Assembly: GCA_036924285.1 (NCBI GenBank) | Contig: JAYKYS010000001.1 | Coordinates: forward strand, 4,438,501-4,502,500 | Source of the DNA: Asterella californica | Lineage: Eukaryota > Streptophyta > Marchantiopsida > Marchantiales > Aytoniaceae | Direction of reading: 5' to 3' | Length of the DNA: 64,000 bases | Part shown: positions 46,081 through 57,797 of the stretch, piece after piece | Numbering within the stretch: position 1 is the first letter of the stretch | Layout: each line of letters starts with the position of its first letter | The notes under the pieces: model-generated | The model's input: the letters and a program-made list of their open reading frames with translations, nothing else | Told to the model about the DNA's origin: nothing | The model's database searches: none | Translations under genes and position numbers: made by a program

Positions 46081-49000
46081 TCGGCTGTAGTGCTGAGTTC
46101 ATGGAATATTTGAGGTCTCCGTACCCTCCATCGTAAATACGCAGTACGTGCCTTTCTTACTGCTCATCATCCCAAGTTCTTGCGTTGCAGATTTGCCAGC
46201 CGCACGGTTAACCTTCCTGATGTCAACTGATACTACATAGTATCAAGTGCTAGCAGCAGATGTTGTAGGGATGAGAGGCGATCTTGCTCGACTTGTACAT
46301 AATGAGTGTCATGAAGAAATGACTTCCTTCATTTCTTCTCGACTTGTGTGGTGTGTGTTTCGGGTCAACGGGGCTGTTCTGGCGGTGGTCACTATATATG
46401 CCTTGGACTGCTCAGCCGACCCGCGTCAGTTCTGGCTATATTTGAGGACACAATTCTCTATACGGCCATGTTTATACTAGGTGACAGGAATTCTGTGGAG
46501 TTGGGGGAGGACTCGTCTGGTGCTTCTAACCTCCTCCAAGGCCAAGAAGCTGGGGAATTTTACCAGACATCAGTTTAGGGAAGGTCGGAGCTCCTGGTTA
46601 GTGCTGGACAGGGTTGAAATCCGAGGCCCCGTAAGGATTTCAACTGCCCCTTGGTTCAAGTACTAGCTCATCATGCAGATTTCCTAGTTAGTGATCATTT
46701 TCCAGTGCTTGTGGTTCTCCAGCATGCGCTCCGTGACTCGGTAAAGCAATTCTCTTCTATGTTTTTTAAGGTGGACGCACGTCTCTTAGCGCTACCCAAA
46801 ATTAACACTCAGCTTCAAGCCCTCTTGAACAAAATATATCAGGACGACGGGCGGTCGCCTACAACTAACTACTTGCAAACATGGTATCCTTTTCATTCTT
46901 ATGTTAAGTCCTTTCAGTATGCAGAATCTCGGGAGCTTCCCTTGCTTCATAAAAGAAAAGCAGTGTTCGCTGCGCTCTGGAAATCACCTGTTTGGGGTCC
47001 CCGGATCCACTCAGCATTTCTACAATGGCCTAAGATATCCGACGGCTGGAGGCTATTCGGGATCATAAGCTTCGTTTGTGGACCAGGGACCGCTATTTGG
47101 CACAAGGGGATACCAAGTGACAATAATTTTTTCGCAAACATCGAAAACAGCGGGCTCGGCTCCACCTCGCACGCCTTACCACGACAAACAGCAGGGAGCT
47201 GACCAGCACAGAGGAGGTAGGAGCGGAACTCTATATTTTTTATTCGCAACTGTATGCGCCGCCCCACACTACTACAGAAAACAGCAAGGATTTGAATACG
47301 GTCTTAGCCCAGGTCACTGGGATGGTCTCTGCCGCAGAACGTACTTTTCTGATGGAGTGCCCTTCCTTTGAAGACGTGGTTCAGGCTCTCTTGCCATGCC
47401 TACGCGTAAGTCCCCAGGCTCGGATGGTTTTAACGCTGATGCCCTTTGCGTGGCATGGCCTATTCTAGGTACTGCCTATTATAACTTAGTACAAGAATGG
47501 TGGAAAACTAAAACCTTCCCCCCCTCATTCCTTCAAGGGATCATAGTGCCGCTTCCGAAACAACTTTTCCCATCCTCTTTGCATGATTGGCGGCCAGTTA
47601 CTTTGCTTTCTCTGCTAACAAGTTAATAGACTAGCATTGCTTCTTCTCCGGTTGGTGCCTATGGGTTCATTACAGGCAGGTCGGTGCATAACTGTAGACT
47701 GGCGTTCTACTTGGCACATGAGTACTTGAAGCGGGGTAGGAGAACTGCAGGGATGCTCATGCTGGATTTCGAAAAAGTCTATGACATGCTCTTTCACACA
47801 TATCTCTGGGAGTTATTACTCCAACTGAGGTTCGAGCAGGAGTTCGTCAACCTTCTGGTCGGGCTCTCCACTGGAGCAACAAGGTGGGTACAATATGCTT
47901 GTTGTCTTACGTACTCTTTCCCTATATTGAGGGGTGTACGACTCTTCGCCCCCTCCACCATACCGTTCCTTCACATGGTCTCTACTGCAACTCGGCAAGG
48001 GTTCCTGCAAACAGTCAACCTCGCTCCTGGTGTAACCCTTGGGCATGCTGTTTTGCTGACGATACTACGTTATACTTGGAGCTGGACCCTCCTTCGTTCC
48101 GATTTTTAACTGCTTCGCTTTATTTCAGCCGGCGTCCGGGGCTAAGGTCAACTTGCCCAAGTCTCCGCTTTTACTCACAGGTAAGTACACTTCCCCTCCC
48201 GCTTGGTTGTACCAGCACCCCTACAAGCTTGCGTCGCGCTATCAGCTGATCCGCTATTTGGGCGTCCCCATTGCTTCCGAACTTCGTCTCTCTGACGCTT
48301 GGGCCTTTTGTCTGCACTCACTTGCCACCCGGCTCATTACCCTCAACTTTCTCTTCCTTTCCTTAAAGTTTCATGCTTGCGCTGTTCTCCTCCGGTTCTT
48401 ATTACAAGGAATGTCGGTGTTCCCGTTATCCACTCTTGCTCTGCGATCGTCTCAGCTGCAGTCTCTTCAGCCTCTACAACGTCAATTTCTATGGAGTACT
48501 ACCTAGACTGGTAAACCGAAAGTCGCGCTGGCTAAATGGGATTACATTACTCTACCAGAAATGCAAAGGGGCTTGGGAATACTCAACTTGAGGCATATTC
48601 AGACTGCATTATTTGCTTAACTTCTCTCTAGTCTCTTTTCTGGTGATCCGTACTCCATCTGGACCTCCGTCTTATTGCTTCAACTTCCTTCATCTCTTGT
48701 GACTGCTCTCCCAGCAGCTCTGCTGACCTCTCCCTGGGAGCAGCTGAACCTATCTTGTACGGCTTCTCGCATTTTGCAAGCGTGGCTGTTAGTTTGGGCT
48801 CGCTTGGTCTAGAGTCCCTATGAGGTGTATCTACCCTCGTTCCTTCCTTTGGCTTTGGCGGTTAACATTCTTAGTACTACCCACCTCTTAACTTCTGCCT
48901 CTGCCAAATCAACTTTTTCCCGTCTGCGTCTGGGCCTCTTCATACGTTCTCTTCTCTCTCGTTGTTTTTCCGACTTGTGTCATTACCCAGTAAACACGGA

Positions 49001-49700
49001 TCTGACTGGACGGACCCGGCCACATGACGACTAGTCAAGGGAGCACTTAGCTCGCTACGTACGACTTTCCACTTCTCAGTTGCAACAGTATACAAGTTTC
49101 ATCTTCTTCTGGCACAGGACTCTACTAATCTGCTATTGGATCGCCGCTGGGGACTGGATTGGGGCTCGGCTTACTGGGCTAAGCTGTGACAATGCATTTA
49201 TCAGTCTGCCCTGCGCCGTCGTGATAAGATTTCTTATGGAAGGTAATGCATAAAACATACTTCACTGATGATCGCGCTTCATGTATCCGGGGGCAGGATC
49301 ATCCATGTGTTGCTTGTGGCGGGCAAGTGGAGGATATCTCACATATCCTCTTCCGTTGCCCCTGGAGGTAACGCTTTTGGCATACTTGGCTGAAAGCTTT
49401 CTCAGGTTACACGACAGAGGTCACCTCCATTATACGGGGGCTCCGCTTCCACTTCTACTTCAAGCTCTCATGGCTAGTAGTCTACTCATGCAACAAGCCG
49501 GGCTACTGCTGGTCACGGTCTCTTGGCGTCAGTGCTCGAATTTCTGTTGCTACCTGGCATTTAATCGGTCAGCTGCACCTCTATCACCGAGGACGGCCGT
49601 CTTGCTAGCGTTACATTTACTCCAACTTCTATCTCTCCCGCCTCAATCTACACAGGAACCTCATCAGTTGGAGGCGGTTATTTCTCTTCACTAGTACTAA
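46081..49700 (+). mobile_element. Degenerate L1-like LINE (non-LTR retrotransposon)
   Basis: Elements of ORF2 in order: endonuclease start SWNI at about 46096 followed after a stop by GLRTLHRKYAVRAFL; internal LVWCVFRVNGAVLAVVTIYA; endonuclease end DFLVSDHFPVLV (46675); reverse transcriptase KSPGSDGFNADAL (47408), LHDWRPVTLLSLL, LQAGRSVHNCRLAFYLAHEY, MLMLDFEKVYDML; the catalytic FADD at 48052-48063 in a shifted frame; and a C-terminal CX2CX7HX4C finger (HPCVACGG..HILFRC) at 49299-49363. At least five frame changes and many stops make it inactive. No poly(A) tail or target duplication was identified. It ends about 230 bp short of the GT14 gene's 3' end. Confidence 0.88.
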
Positions 49701-49929
49701 CCAGGAGACACTAATTTGCCGGCCTAGTCAGCTATCTTTCTTGCTCGTTTGCTGGATAGCTTTTAGTGGCTGTTCCGATTACTCTACTGGGCTCATATTT
49801 ACCTCCCCTACATGTCTCAGACGGCATCTCGGTTTCTGATCGTAAGTATATCGGACCGGGAGGCTGGATGGATCTCACGTTTCAGAAGAGGAGTAGATAG
49901 GCAGCAGAAGTTCAGAGTGCGCTTCTAAC

Positions 49930-51503
49930 TCAATAGCCAACGATATTCTGAGTGAAATTCCCAAGTACGGGAGACGCACTCTTTGCCACTTTTCGTACCA
50001 AGAGGAAGCAAGGAGAATCCGCGACCCCATTATAATAGCATGTTCTAGTCACATGGCTCACGTTTGTGAGTTCCGTATCTAATGAGGTATCATGATATTG
50101 ACCGTCGCTGTCGACTCTTCGAGCTTGAATCTCTTGCACCCATTCTGGTGACACATCCCGAGCCTGAAATGTCTTTGGTGAAGAACTGTGCGCACCAGTC
50201 CAGTCCACATACATGATTGTTCGGTTCGCTATTCCTTCTGGATCCACTAAACCTGCAAAGAAAACTCCGGTTACGTTACGACGTAAAGATGTAACTATTC
50301 CGATCACGGAAAGAATTTTGAACCTCATTCTGCAACATACGGACTCGTTACAGCTACTTCATGTTCAGTTATTTAATCACATGTGCTATAATAGCATCAG
50401 ATTCTGAGCAGTGAGAAGAGGTGACCAATGATGACCGAACAATTCACTGATCCCGGAGTAGGTGATGATTCAGAACCGGTGCATAACAAACAGCATACTT
50501 TGGGATAGTTTAATGCAAGTATATAAGAGCTTCTTCCCAAGATGGATGTGCCAGTCTTAATAGCAAGTGGCCATGAAATCCACCAGCAAAGGACATCCTG
50601 ATAAGTTCTACCGTTCCTGCGGTGTTTCGAGTACAATGGCCCTAACACGGCGGATAAAGGGCAGATGCAAGGACTGAAGCCAAAGCGATCGCAAAGTCTG
50701 CATATACGCTTCGTCCGGATTGCAGCCCCACGAACAATGTGATCGGAACTTGAAGTATATAGACCAGTCGGCAAGAAGCATAGACGCATGGCGGAGCCGA
50801 AGCGCCATCCAGATCTCCCCCTTGCTCAAAAGCCGGCGTTCAAATTCTGGCCGCGTCTCCCACCTGTAGTACCTCCGGACAGGAGCAATCGACTCGACGA
50901 AAGAGTGTCGTGACTTCGTCAGATATTCATACGTAAACAGGAAGGAGCCTCGCAAGCGAATACGAACCAAGAGTTCTCAGGCCCGTGCTCAGGATCGAGC
51001 ACGGCGTAGGCTAGAAGGCGCCGCATGGCATCCACCAGGCTGATGGACATGCGTTCCACTGCCTCGCTGTGTTTCTGATGACCGTGGAACAGAGAGCTGT
51101 TCGGGAACTTGAAGCTGGGACGAGTGTGGACGTAGATGGCATAGAGCTCGTCATGACCACGAAAGAAGCGCCGCCATAAGTGCTCGTGAGGAAGATGGTC
51201 TCTGCTGATGAAGAGAAAGGCGAGTCTTTGTAGTCTGCTCTCAGCATTCCTCGTGATCTTCTCGTGGAGGCGTGCTGTTCTTGCTGCACAGTCGAGGAGA
51301 GAGTATTCTGAGAGAAAGTTGAAGCGACTTTTACAGAAAGGAAGGACTGAATCTTTCGTCTCGCTGTGGCTCGGTGAAGGCAAAGGATCCGGCCCAGCTG
51401 GACTGGACATGTAAAAGAAGTAGATGAGGACAGGTGCAAGAACGAGTGCGCAAGCGAGCTTCGAATATAATGGCACGAGCGGATTCTTGGCCTGACGTAC
51501 CAT
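49930..51503 (-). CDS. GT14 / DUF266 (core-2/I-branching-like) glycosyltransferase
   Basis: Type II Golgi glycosyltransferase family of plants, acting on cell-wall or proteoglycan glycans; donor and acceptor are not visible. The ATG at 51503 is followed by a membrane anchor at about residues 15-32 (LACALVLAPVLIYFFYM). The lumenal domain has LAFLFISRDHLPHEHLWRRF, FRGHDELYAIYVHTRPSF, YLTKSRHSFVESI, RYYRWETRPEF, ALRLRHASML and DEAYMQTL. An intron separates the last exon, which begins at 50253 after a tttctttgcag acceptor and reads GLVDPEGIANRTIMYVDWTG to a stop at 49930-49932. The total of about 400 aa is normal for the family. Near 50955 (at the CTCCTTCC stretch) one base breaks the frame between FACEAP and FLFTYEYL. 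The exon 1 donor is uncertain. Either a young pseudogene or a sequencing error. Confidence 0.8.
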
Positions 51504-53589
51504 TGCTGTTCAGGGAAGAGGAACGATCGTCTGACTTGGATTTTCTCGAGAGGTTCACCATGATTATGCGTAAAAAGCGAAGAAGCACGCGGGACTGTAT
51601 TTTTGTTCACTGGGTACGCTCCACATATCTTTCGTTGCTTCATAAGTCTGTCAAAGTAATTAAATATTGATATTAAAAGCTCTCCTTGCTGTGGTCGTTA
51701 ACTCGTGTCCGGCGTCTGGAACGTAAAGCTGATTCACTATGAGCTCGTAGCGACGCGGTTGCATGTGCTTCTCGACATCGAATACTTTCTCTGTTTCAAG
51801 CTCCGTCAGAGCACTCTTCCGCTTGTAGCATCATAAGAGCCGGGTATCCTCAGATGTCCTGAACATTGCCACGGCCAGACGCATAAGTGTGGTGAAACTC
51901 AAGCGAGCTCAACTGTCAAAGTAGTAGATTGGAAAATGACAGAGTTTGAGAGTGAAGGTCCATACAATGACGTTCCAAGCAACGAAATCAACCGATGCTT
52001 ACTCATCGAGATAAAGTGAACGACAGCTTCAATCATCAGCAACATTCATTTATAATAGGATTCTCCGTGAGGCTTAGGCTCTTGAAACTCATACTGCTGT
52101 GAAACAATGCAGAAAGATCAACCGAATCTTCTTTCGGTGGCAGTCAGCTGATCATGAAAAAGATCATGTATTCATCCTGTCTTGCTTTTTGAACTGTCGC
52201 ACGAATGCAGAGATTCTGCGATGTGACTTCGGCTCTGCTCTCCCGATAATCACTAGACCTCGACTGTTCATCGGTTCATCAGTACGTTTGAACGGTTTGG
52301 AGTCCATACTTAGCACGGGATGAAGGATCCGGAGCTAGTCAGACCACACCTCAGGTCTGGCTCCTCAGAGATGCTGTGATCCTTAGAGTTCTTTCCAGAC
52401 TCCAGCATCAGTACGAGACCCCTGATGTTTAGTACAGAACGAGCGGAATTTCTCGACGAACCAGTTCTCATGCGCAAAGTGGATATATAAAACCTGCTGA
52501 CTTTTGAGGTATGTGTTTGAGATTTGATTACTGGGTGACATCCGTAGTGTTCCGTGTTTAAATTCTTCCGAAATAGGAGTACGTTCCACCAAGAATGCTG
52601 CTAATTTATGTTCCGTGCTTCACAAGACTACAATTGCAAGACTTTGAGCTCTATTAATGCTTTTTGAACTGTCTCACGATTGCAGAGATACTCCAGTGCG
52701 ACCTCCGCTCTGCTCTCCCGATAATCACTAGACCTCGATTGTTCGTTGGTTTATCGGTCCGTTTGAAAGGTTTGGGTAAATACTCACCAGGATACGCTCC
52801 AGCCAGACCACACCTCAGAGATGATGTGATCCTTAGAGAGTTCTTCCCGGACTCTAGCATCAGTGACTTTGGGTACGAGACTCGTGATGTTTGAGCATCA
52901 GCACATGTGGATGCTTACTCAAAGATGACCGGCTGTTTTGGATCAGACGGGTTCAACATGTTTTGGTTTAACCAGTACACGCAGAACTTCTGAAGAAGTT
53001 TATTGTGCAAACACTACTCTAATTCCCATAGAAGTGGGCGGAACCGAAATGTAACCGTCTTTGTTGGAGATATGATATCTACTCATTGGTGAATGGTGAA
53101 GGATATCGAGCAGCGCTGATACCAAGACTCCGAACGAGAGATCAGAACTTCCTGATCTCTGATACATTCTTAAAGACTTATATATTCCGATTGGACGCAT
53201 GAGTCCTACTTTTATATTAGCTCTCTACAAATATACATTTAACATTATATAATCTAATTTCAGATTAAATATGCAGCTCTCCGACATTCTAACGAATTCA
53301 ATATATACCTTATCCCAGTATTGGAATAGCTAGTGCATTTCAAGAACACTCGTGAAACAGCATAAGAAGCGTAGGTCCGGACCTAAGCTTATTAAGCGAC
53401 AGCGACGGCAGCTGGGAGTCAATATATAGAGTGCCATGGCTAGCAAAAGACCAGCGAGAGGTTGGCCAAGCTGCTCACTGAAGAATGATCGCTGGGAAGC
53501 GAAGAGCGATTCACTGATGCGTACTGTGTGTGTGAAGTGACTGTAATATATCGACGAAGTATTCATCGCCGATATTAAACTCTTGTATG
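51504..53589. other. Gene-free, contains a direct repeat
   Basis: 51504-51670 is the presumed promoter and 5' flank of the minus-strand glycosyltransferase. The rest has no gene I can support. A duplicated segment inside it is listed separately. Confidence 0.45.
52185..52860 (+). repeat. Direct duplication of ~200 bp
   Basis: 52185-52385 and 52659-52860 share ctttttgaactgtc, gctctgctctcccgataatc and actagacctcga, then catcag-like and ccttagag-ttctt words. The second copy has small deletions. Open frames across them on either strand differ in phase, so the unit is not coding. Confidence 0.85.
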
Positions 53590-54560
53590 ACTCTCTAATA
53601 CAAAGTCAAAATTCGTAATATTTAATATTCTACTCTAGTTGAGATTTATAATCCACAGCAAGCTTTGCTCTAAGAGATACACAAGAAGGTGATATCACGC
53701 TAGGTCTCTCTATATCTACATCCTCTTGATTACTACCTGAAATTGCAATAGTAGATCATGAAGTGTGAACTATAACGTCAACTCTCACGTCACTACTTGG
53801 TCTCAAAAGATTGGTACTTGTGCAAACTCTAAACTGAAGATCCGTATTGTTACTTAAGTCCAAATTAGACATGGACCGAACTATGTCCTTCCAAACCGAG
53901 GGTGACAATAAGATGAATATACGCTCCCGTTAATTGTCAGAGTTTTTGACTCTTCCGAACAATGTCAGTTCATTTAATGCGACTATTGATAATTTTCCCT
54001 CAAGGAATTTTGCATCCAACTCTCTCATCTCCTGCTCCAACATCTCTCATATCTGTATGTATAGACCAGTTATAAAATCCTCATTCTTCTCATCGTCTTA
54101 ATCCACCTCTTTCTCATTGTCGTGTTTCATCCTTTTTCTTTTCAATTCTTGCATGGCTTCTTTGATTGTTTGAGAATCTTATGGAGAATTGTTGGAATTG
54201 AACAGGGTAGAGAAGTCGTTGTCTTGCAAATTGTCAAATAAATATCGAGGAGGAGAAAATAAACAAAAAATTAATCAGTGAACTTTGAACAGCTATAACT
54301 TTTGGTGTCAATGTTAGTTCGTAGCACTATGAGTATCATTGAAAAGATGTGGAGAAGCTCTTATCATCACAATTGAAATCACTATATTTGGAGCTCGATG
54401 CAAAACTTATGAGGGAGCAAAGTTTGCTGTAAATTTGATAATACTTAAGGATACATAGCGTGTATGGAGACTTCTAAGACAAATACTCTCTCTGTAGAAA
54501 AATCCATTTGAGACATGTTTGATATGGTTGGAAAGAATTTTCAAGGGCTATGCAATGCAA
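53590..54560 (-). repeat. Dispersed ~1 kb repeat, copy 2
   Basis: Inverted copy of 2672-3655. Both copies include the ctgaaattgcaatagtagatc-like block and the block with acatgtttgatatggttgg (here) versus ccaaccatatccaacatgt (there). Its flanks are unrelated to the copia flank of copy 1, so the repeat boundaries at about 53590 and 54555 are real. Confidence 0.75.
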
Positions 54561-55750
54561 GGGTCAGATTAGGGTTTAGAGCACTTAGGAAAAGTTCATA
54601 CAAACTATTATAAATCTCATTGTACATTCCGTGTTTGTGGAAGCATAATAAGTGTAAATACTTTAGTTTTGGGTTGACATTGTTCGCACTTGTGCGTCGT
54701 TGCTTCACTATCTACTTCTGCAAATTTTGTACAGCCAGATACCTTGTCTATTCTCAGGTGCATCTTTCGCACAAATGAAGATACGACACCGGTGAAACTC
54801 AAAGGATAAGAGAAGGTTGAACCCCACCTGATCATGGATGTAAGCGGATCAGGTCAGGAGAATACCTCTTGACAGCGCCGTGCAAATTTCCTGAACCCAT
54901 GACGAATCTGATCAAGAATCTAGAGAATGAGAACCTAGTGGACTAGGGACGCGTCCGAGATCACCATCTAAACTTGGGTTGGTAGAAGTAATATCTTTTG
55001 ATATTATCTAAGGATAAGTATGTTTTGAGTTCCTAACATGTTGATAAAATGAGAGAACCCATAAATGTTATGTGCAGAGCAGCTCTCACGCTGCTGTAAA
55101 GAATCATCCTGCAGAGTAACAAAATTCAATTTGAGTTTTTCTAATTTATGGTCTAACTTTTCAAAGAAGAAAGTGACGGATACATTAAAATGCATGCATT
55201 ATTCTCTTCTTCCGAACATGAAAGAGGTGAATATGCATGCTCTACTACATGAGGAAATGTCACGTCAGTTTGGCACCTCGGCTAGGTTGACCGAGTGCGA
55301 AGTGGCACATCTCGATAAGACAGTTAGGGCGAGTTGGTGGGAGAGCCCACTAGGGATATACTTCGCAGGTAGAGCTTGGAGGCCTTAGTTCTTCGAGTTG
55401 AGCCTTGAAGCTCCATAGTCTAGTTGAGTGTAACCCGGATTCTCTTCGTGCTTAGAGTGGGTTTGGCTTGATCGTTTGTGAGTAATCTATGTTGTAGTGT
55501 TGGAGATGGTCTCTGTTCAGATTACTCGAATATTCTCTGTTCAAATTACCCGTTCTACTCTACTTCAAGCAGAGCGGAGCGGAGAGTGAACGGGAGTGTC
55601 GAGGTGTTTAGAGGTTTCAGGAGTAGAGGTGCGTGAGTGCGGAGGCGTGAGAGCGGAGTGCGAGAGTGCGGAGGCGGAGCGGAGCCTGAGCCCGCGCTTG
55701 TGTCCGCCGCAAGCTAGCTTGCTGGCGTGCGTGAGAGAGGTATCCAAGTT
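54561..55750. other. Leader region of the gypsy-like element; no gene
   Basis: No coding domain. 55560-55740 is a purine-biased run of gagcgg/gtgcgg words, which could be LTR or untranslated leader of the following retroelement. An LTR could not be delimited. Confidence 0.35.
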
Positions 55751-55752
55751 CC

Positions 55753-55856
55753 AGTTGTGTGAGAAGTGTAAAACCAGATGGTCACCTATCCCGACACTAT
55801 TTCTGGACTTGGACACTTAACTCTGTAGTCTTAGCTTTGGCTTTACCACTAGACCA
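55753..55856 (-). ncRNA. 5S-rRNA-like sequence behind a tRNA-like A box
   Basis: On the minus strand, agttaagtgtccaagtcc resembles the 5S rRNA A box (plant 5S: agttaagcgtgcttgggc). About 10 bases later agtgtcgggataggtgacc resembles the 5S intermediate element and start of the C box (agtactaggatgggtgacc), with the spacing seen in 5S rRNA. About 12 bases upstream is tggtctagtggtaaagc, like a tRNA A box. It is not a functional 5S gene because the 5' half is missing. The likeliest reading is a Pol III promoter in a SINE or in a retroelement LTR, as in Cassandra-type elements of plants. Confidence 0.5.
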
Positions 55857-56442
55857 ATAGCTCTTGGTGTCCTACAGGGATGCGTGCAAGTACTTATGGG
55901 CTTGTATAAGATAGTAGGAGACTTTCTCGTACGTTCCTAGAGGAGTGGTAGGGCGACCCCATAGTATTAGGAGGAAGCTATAGTTGTGGTAGTGTTTGCT
56001 TATACCGTAGAGATGCTTATGGAGACAGTTGGTGACAGTTGTCTTGGGTGAGCTAGTAGAGCTACCACGTGGATATTTTTGGAGCTACTAGAGGTGTAGA
56101 CATCTAGTTAGTGATCTCAAGTATCAGTTACGACAGTTGGTGAACATATATTGTGCATGTGGTCATCGACAAGGAGTCGTCAGTCCGGGTGGGGCTGGGT
56201 TTCTCTTTATGTGAATGTTTGAGTGTGGAGAGTTATCGTTTGGACTTCTTGTGGTTGGAACCCCTACATATTCTACTTCCTGTTTGTGCACCGCGTTTGC
56301 TTGTGTTAGCGCTTGATTTCAGAAGTGAGTTCACTCCAGTGTGCTGTCGGTAGTGAGGTTGGAGTTGCGGACCAGTCAGACTACCTTTATCTCTCTCACG
56401 GTGCGGTTGGAGTGACGACCAACAGACAGTGAGAGGCTACCG
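55857..56442. other. Untranslated leader of the gypsy-like element
   Basis: No domain found. Continuous with the gag-like frames that start at about 56443. No tRNA-complementary primer site was recognised. Confidence 0.3.
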
Positions 56443-57560
56443 GTGGTGATGGCAGATACAGGTTATCTTTACCTTGACCGTCCTAGTAGGGGGATAGGTG
56501 AGCTCAGTAGGAGCGGGGTTAGGCAAGTGATGGTTACGGTGGTGACGGAGATTGCGACATTTCGGTTGAGGAGTGTGTTATCGAGATTCTCTCATCACGA
56601 AGTTCTCGAGAGATTCTGGTGGGGACTTCTCGGACAGTGGGCATACACGGAGTGGGGTGAGGTATCGACTACCTACACCCTTGTCGTCAGTTGTTCCAGA
56701 GGACGAGTCAGACGTAGACAGTGCGTTTTTTGGTGGTGAGGCTAGTGTCACCACACCGTTGTTGTGGGACATGGACGAGATCTATGAGGCCACGAAGGGA
56801 CCTCGACGTTACTCGGGTACAGTTGGTATCATTGAGCTGGATGACTTCATCCAGGAGTTTGACAGTTGGTACGATCTGCAGTAGATGAGGAATCCACTGC
56901 TGTTTACACCCTTCATGGCGTGGAAGGGTTTGTTCCAACACTTGGAGGGACCGCCGATGGACGATTATCATGAGTTCAGGCGAGATTACAGTGTTGAGAT
57001 CGAGTTGTGGAGACAACATTGGTCTCCCAACTACGTTTTTATCACTACTGGTGCAATTTCAGGAGGCGTAGTACCTGCGAGTTTGGGTGCCAATAGCGGT
57101 GGTACATCCACAGGTGGCGGAGTACCTACTACCAGTGGTGCGTCCACAAGTAGTAGAGCAGGTGGTAGTGTGAGCGGGATACCACCAGGGTGTGGTATCC
57201 CGCTTTGTGGTTCAGTTCTTCCAATGTTTGAGGAAGCTATCAAGGTGTGCGGACCGACAAGTTGAGGTGTCTGCAGGAGTTCCAGCGGAAGACTGGAGAG
57301 AGTCTACGCGAGTCATTTACTCGCATGAGGCGGTTGATCAGCGTTACCCAAGAGGTGACAGAAGCACAGGCAGTCCAGTTCTGGTATGGGATACTAGACC
57401 GGGAGCTGCGTAGGAGAGTTAGAGATGCTACTCTCCTTAGAGATACCGCTCCGACGTTGGCGGTTGTCTTAGGTCTGGCTGAGCGGATTGAGCTCAACAT
57501 GGTGGAGAGGGTGGTGGTTGCTGGGTTCAACAAGGAGACACCACATAGAGCGACCACCTC
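56443..57560 (+). pseudogene. Gypsy-type gag, frame-broken
   Basis: Blocks in different frames: 56885-57265 with FQHLEGPPMDDYHEFRRDYS then a Gly/Ser/Thr-rich stretch (57090-57200), and 57247-57771 with CLQEFQRKTGESLRESFTRM, AVQFWYGILDRELRRRVRDA and LAERIELNMVE. The latter is a clear Retrotrans_gag C-terminal half (capsid-like helices). A frame change near 57225-57265 separates the halves, and others lie upstream of 56885. Confidence 0.8.
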
Positions 57561-57797
57561 TTCTCGAGGATCACAGGCTATGCAACAGCGTGGTGGTGGT
57601 GTAAGGATCGTGCGGAGTAGTCATGATCTCAAGGAGGTGTTGGAGGATCTGGTGGGCAGAAGCCTATGCCGTCCTTCTCTAGTCAGCAGCAAGCGAGTCC
57701 TTGCTGTTGGTGTGATGGTCCTCATCAGCAAAAGGACTCTCCATAGAGGAGAGGTGGTTATGAGACGTTAGGGACGTCTCAAGCAGTACCTAGGTAA

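Noticed and set aside
50213..51670. Plus-strand frames across the glycosyltransferase (50213-50407, 51208-51414, 51434-51670)
   Set aside because: They are shadows of the well-supported minus-strand GT14 gene.
55565..55820. Open frames on both strands at 55.6-55.8 kb
   Set aside because: They fall in a purine-biased low-complexity leader and the 5S-like element; no protein signal.
57031..57243. Pro/Ala-rich minus-strand frame
   Set aside because: Antisense of the Gly/Thr-rich gag linker; no independent evidence.
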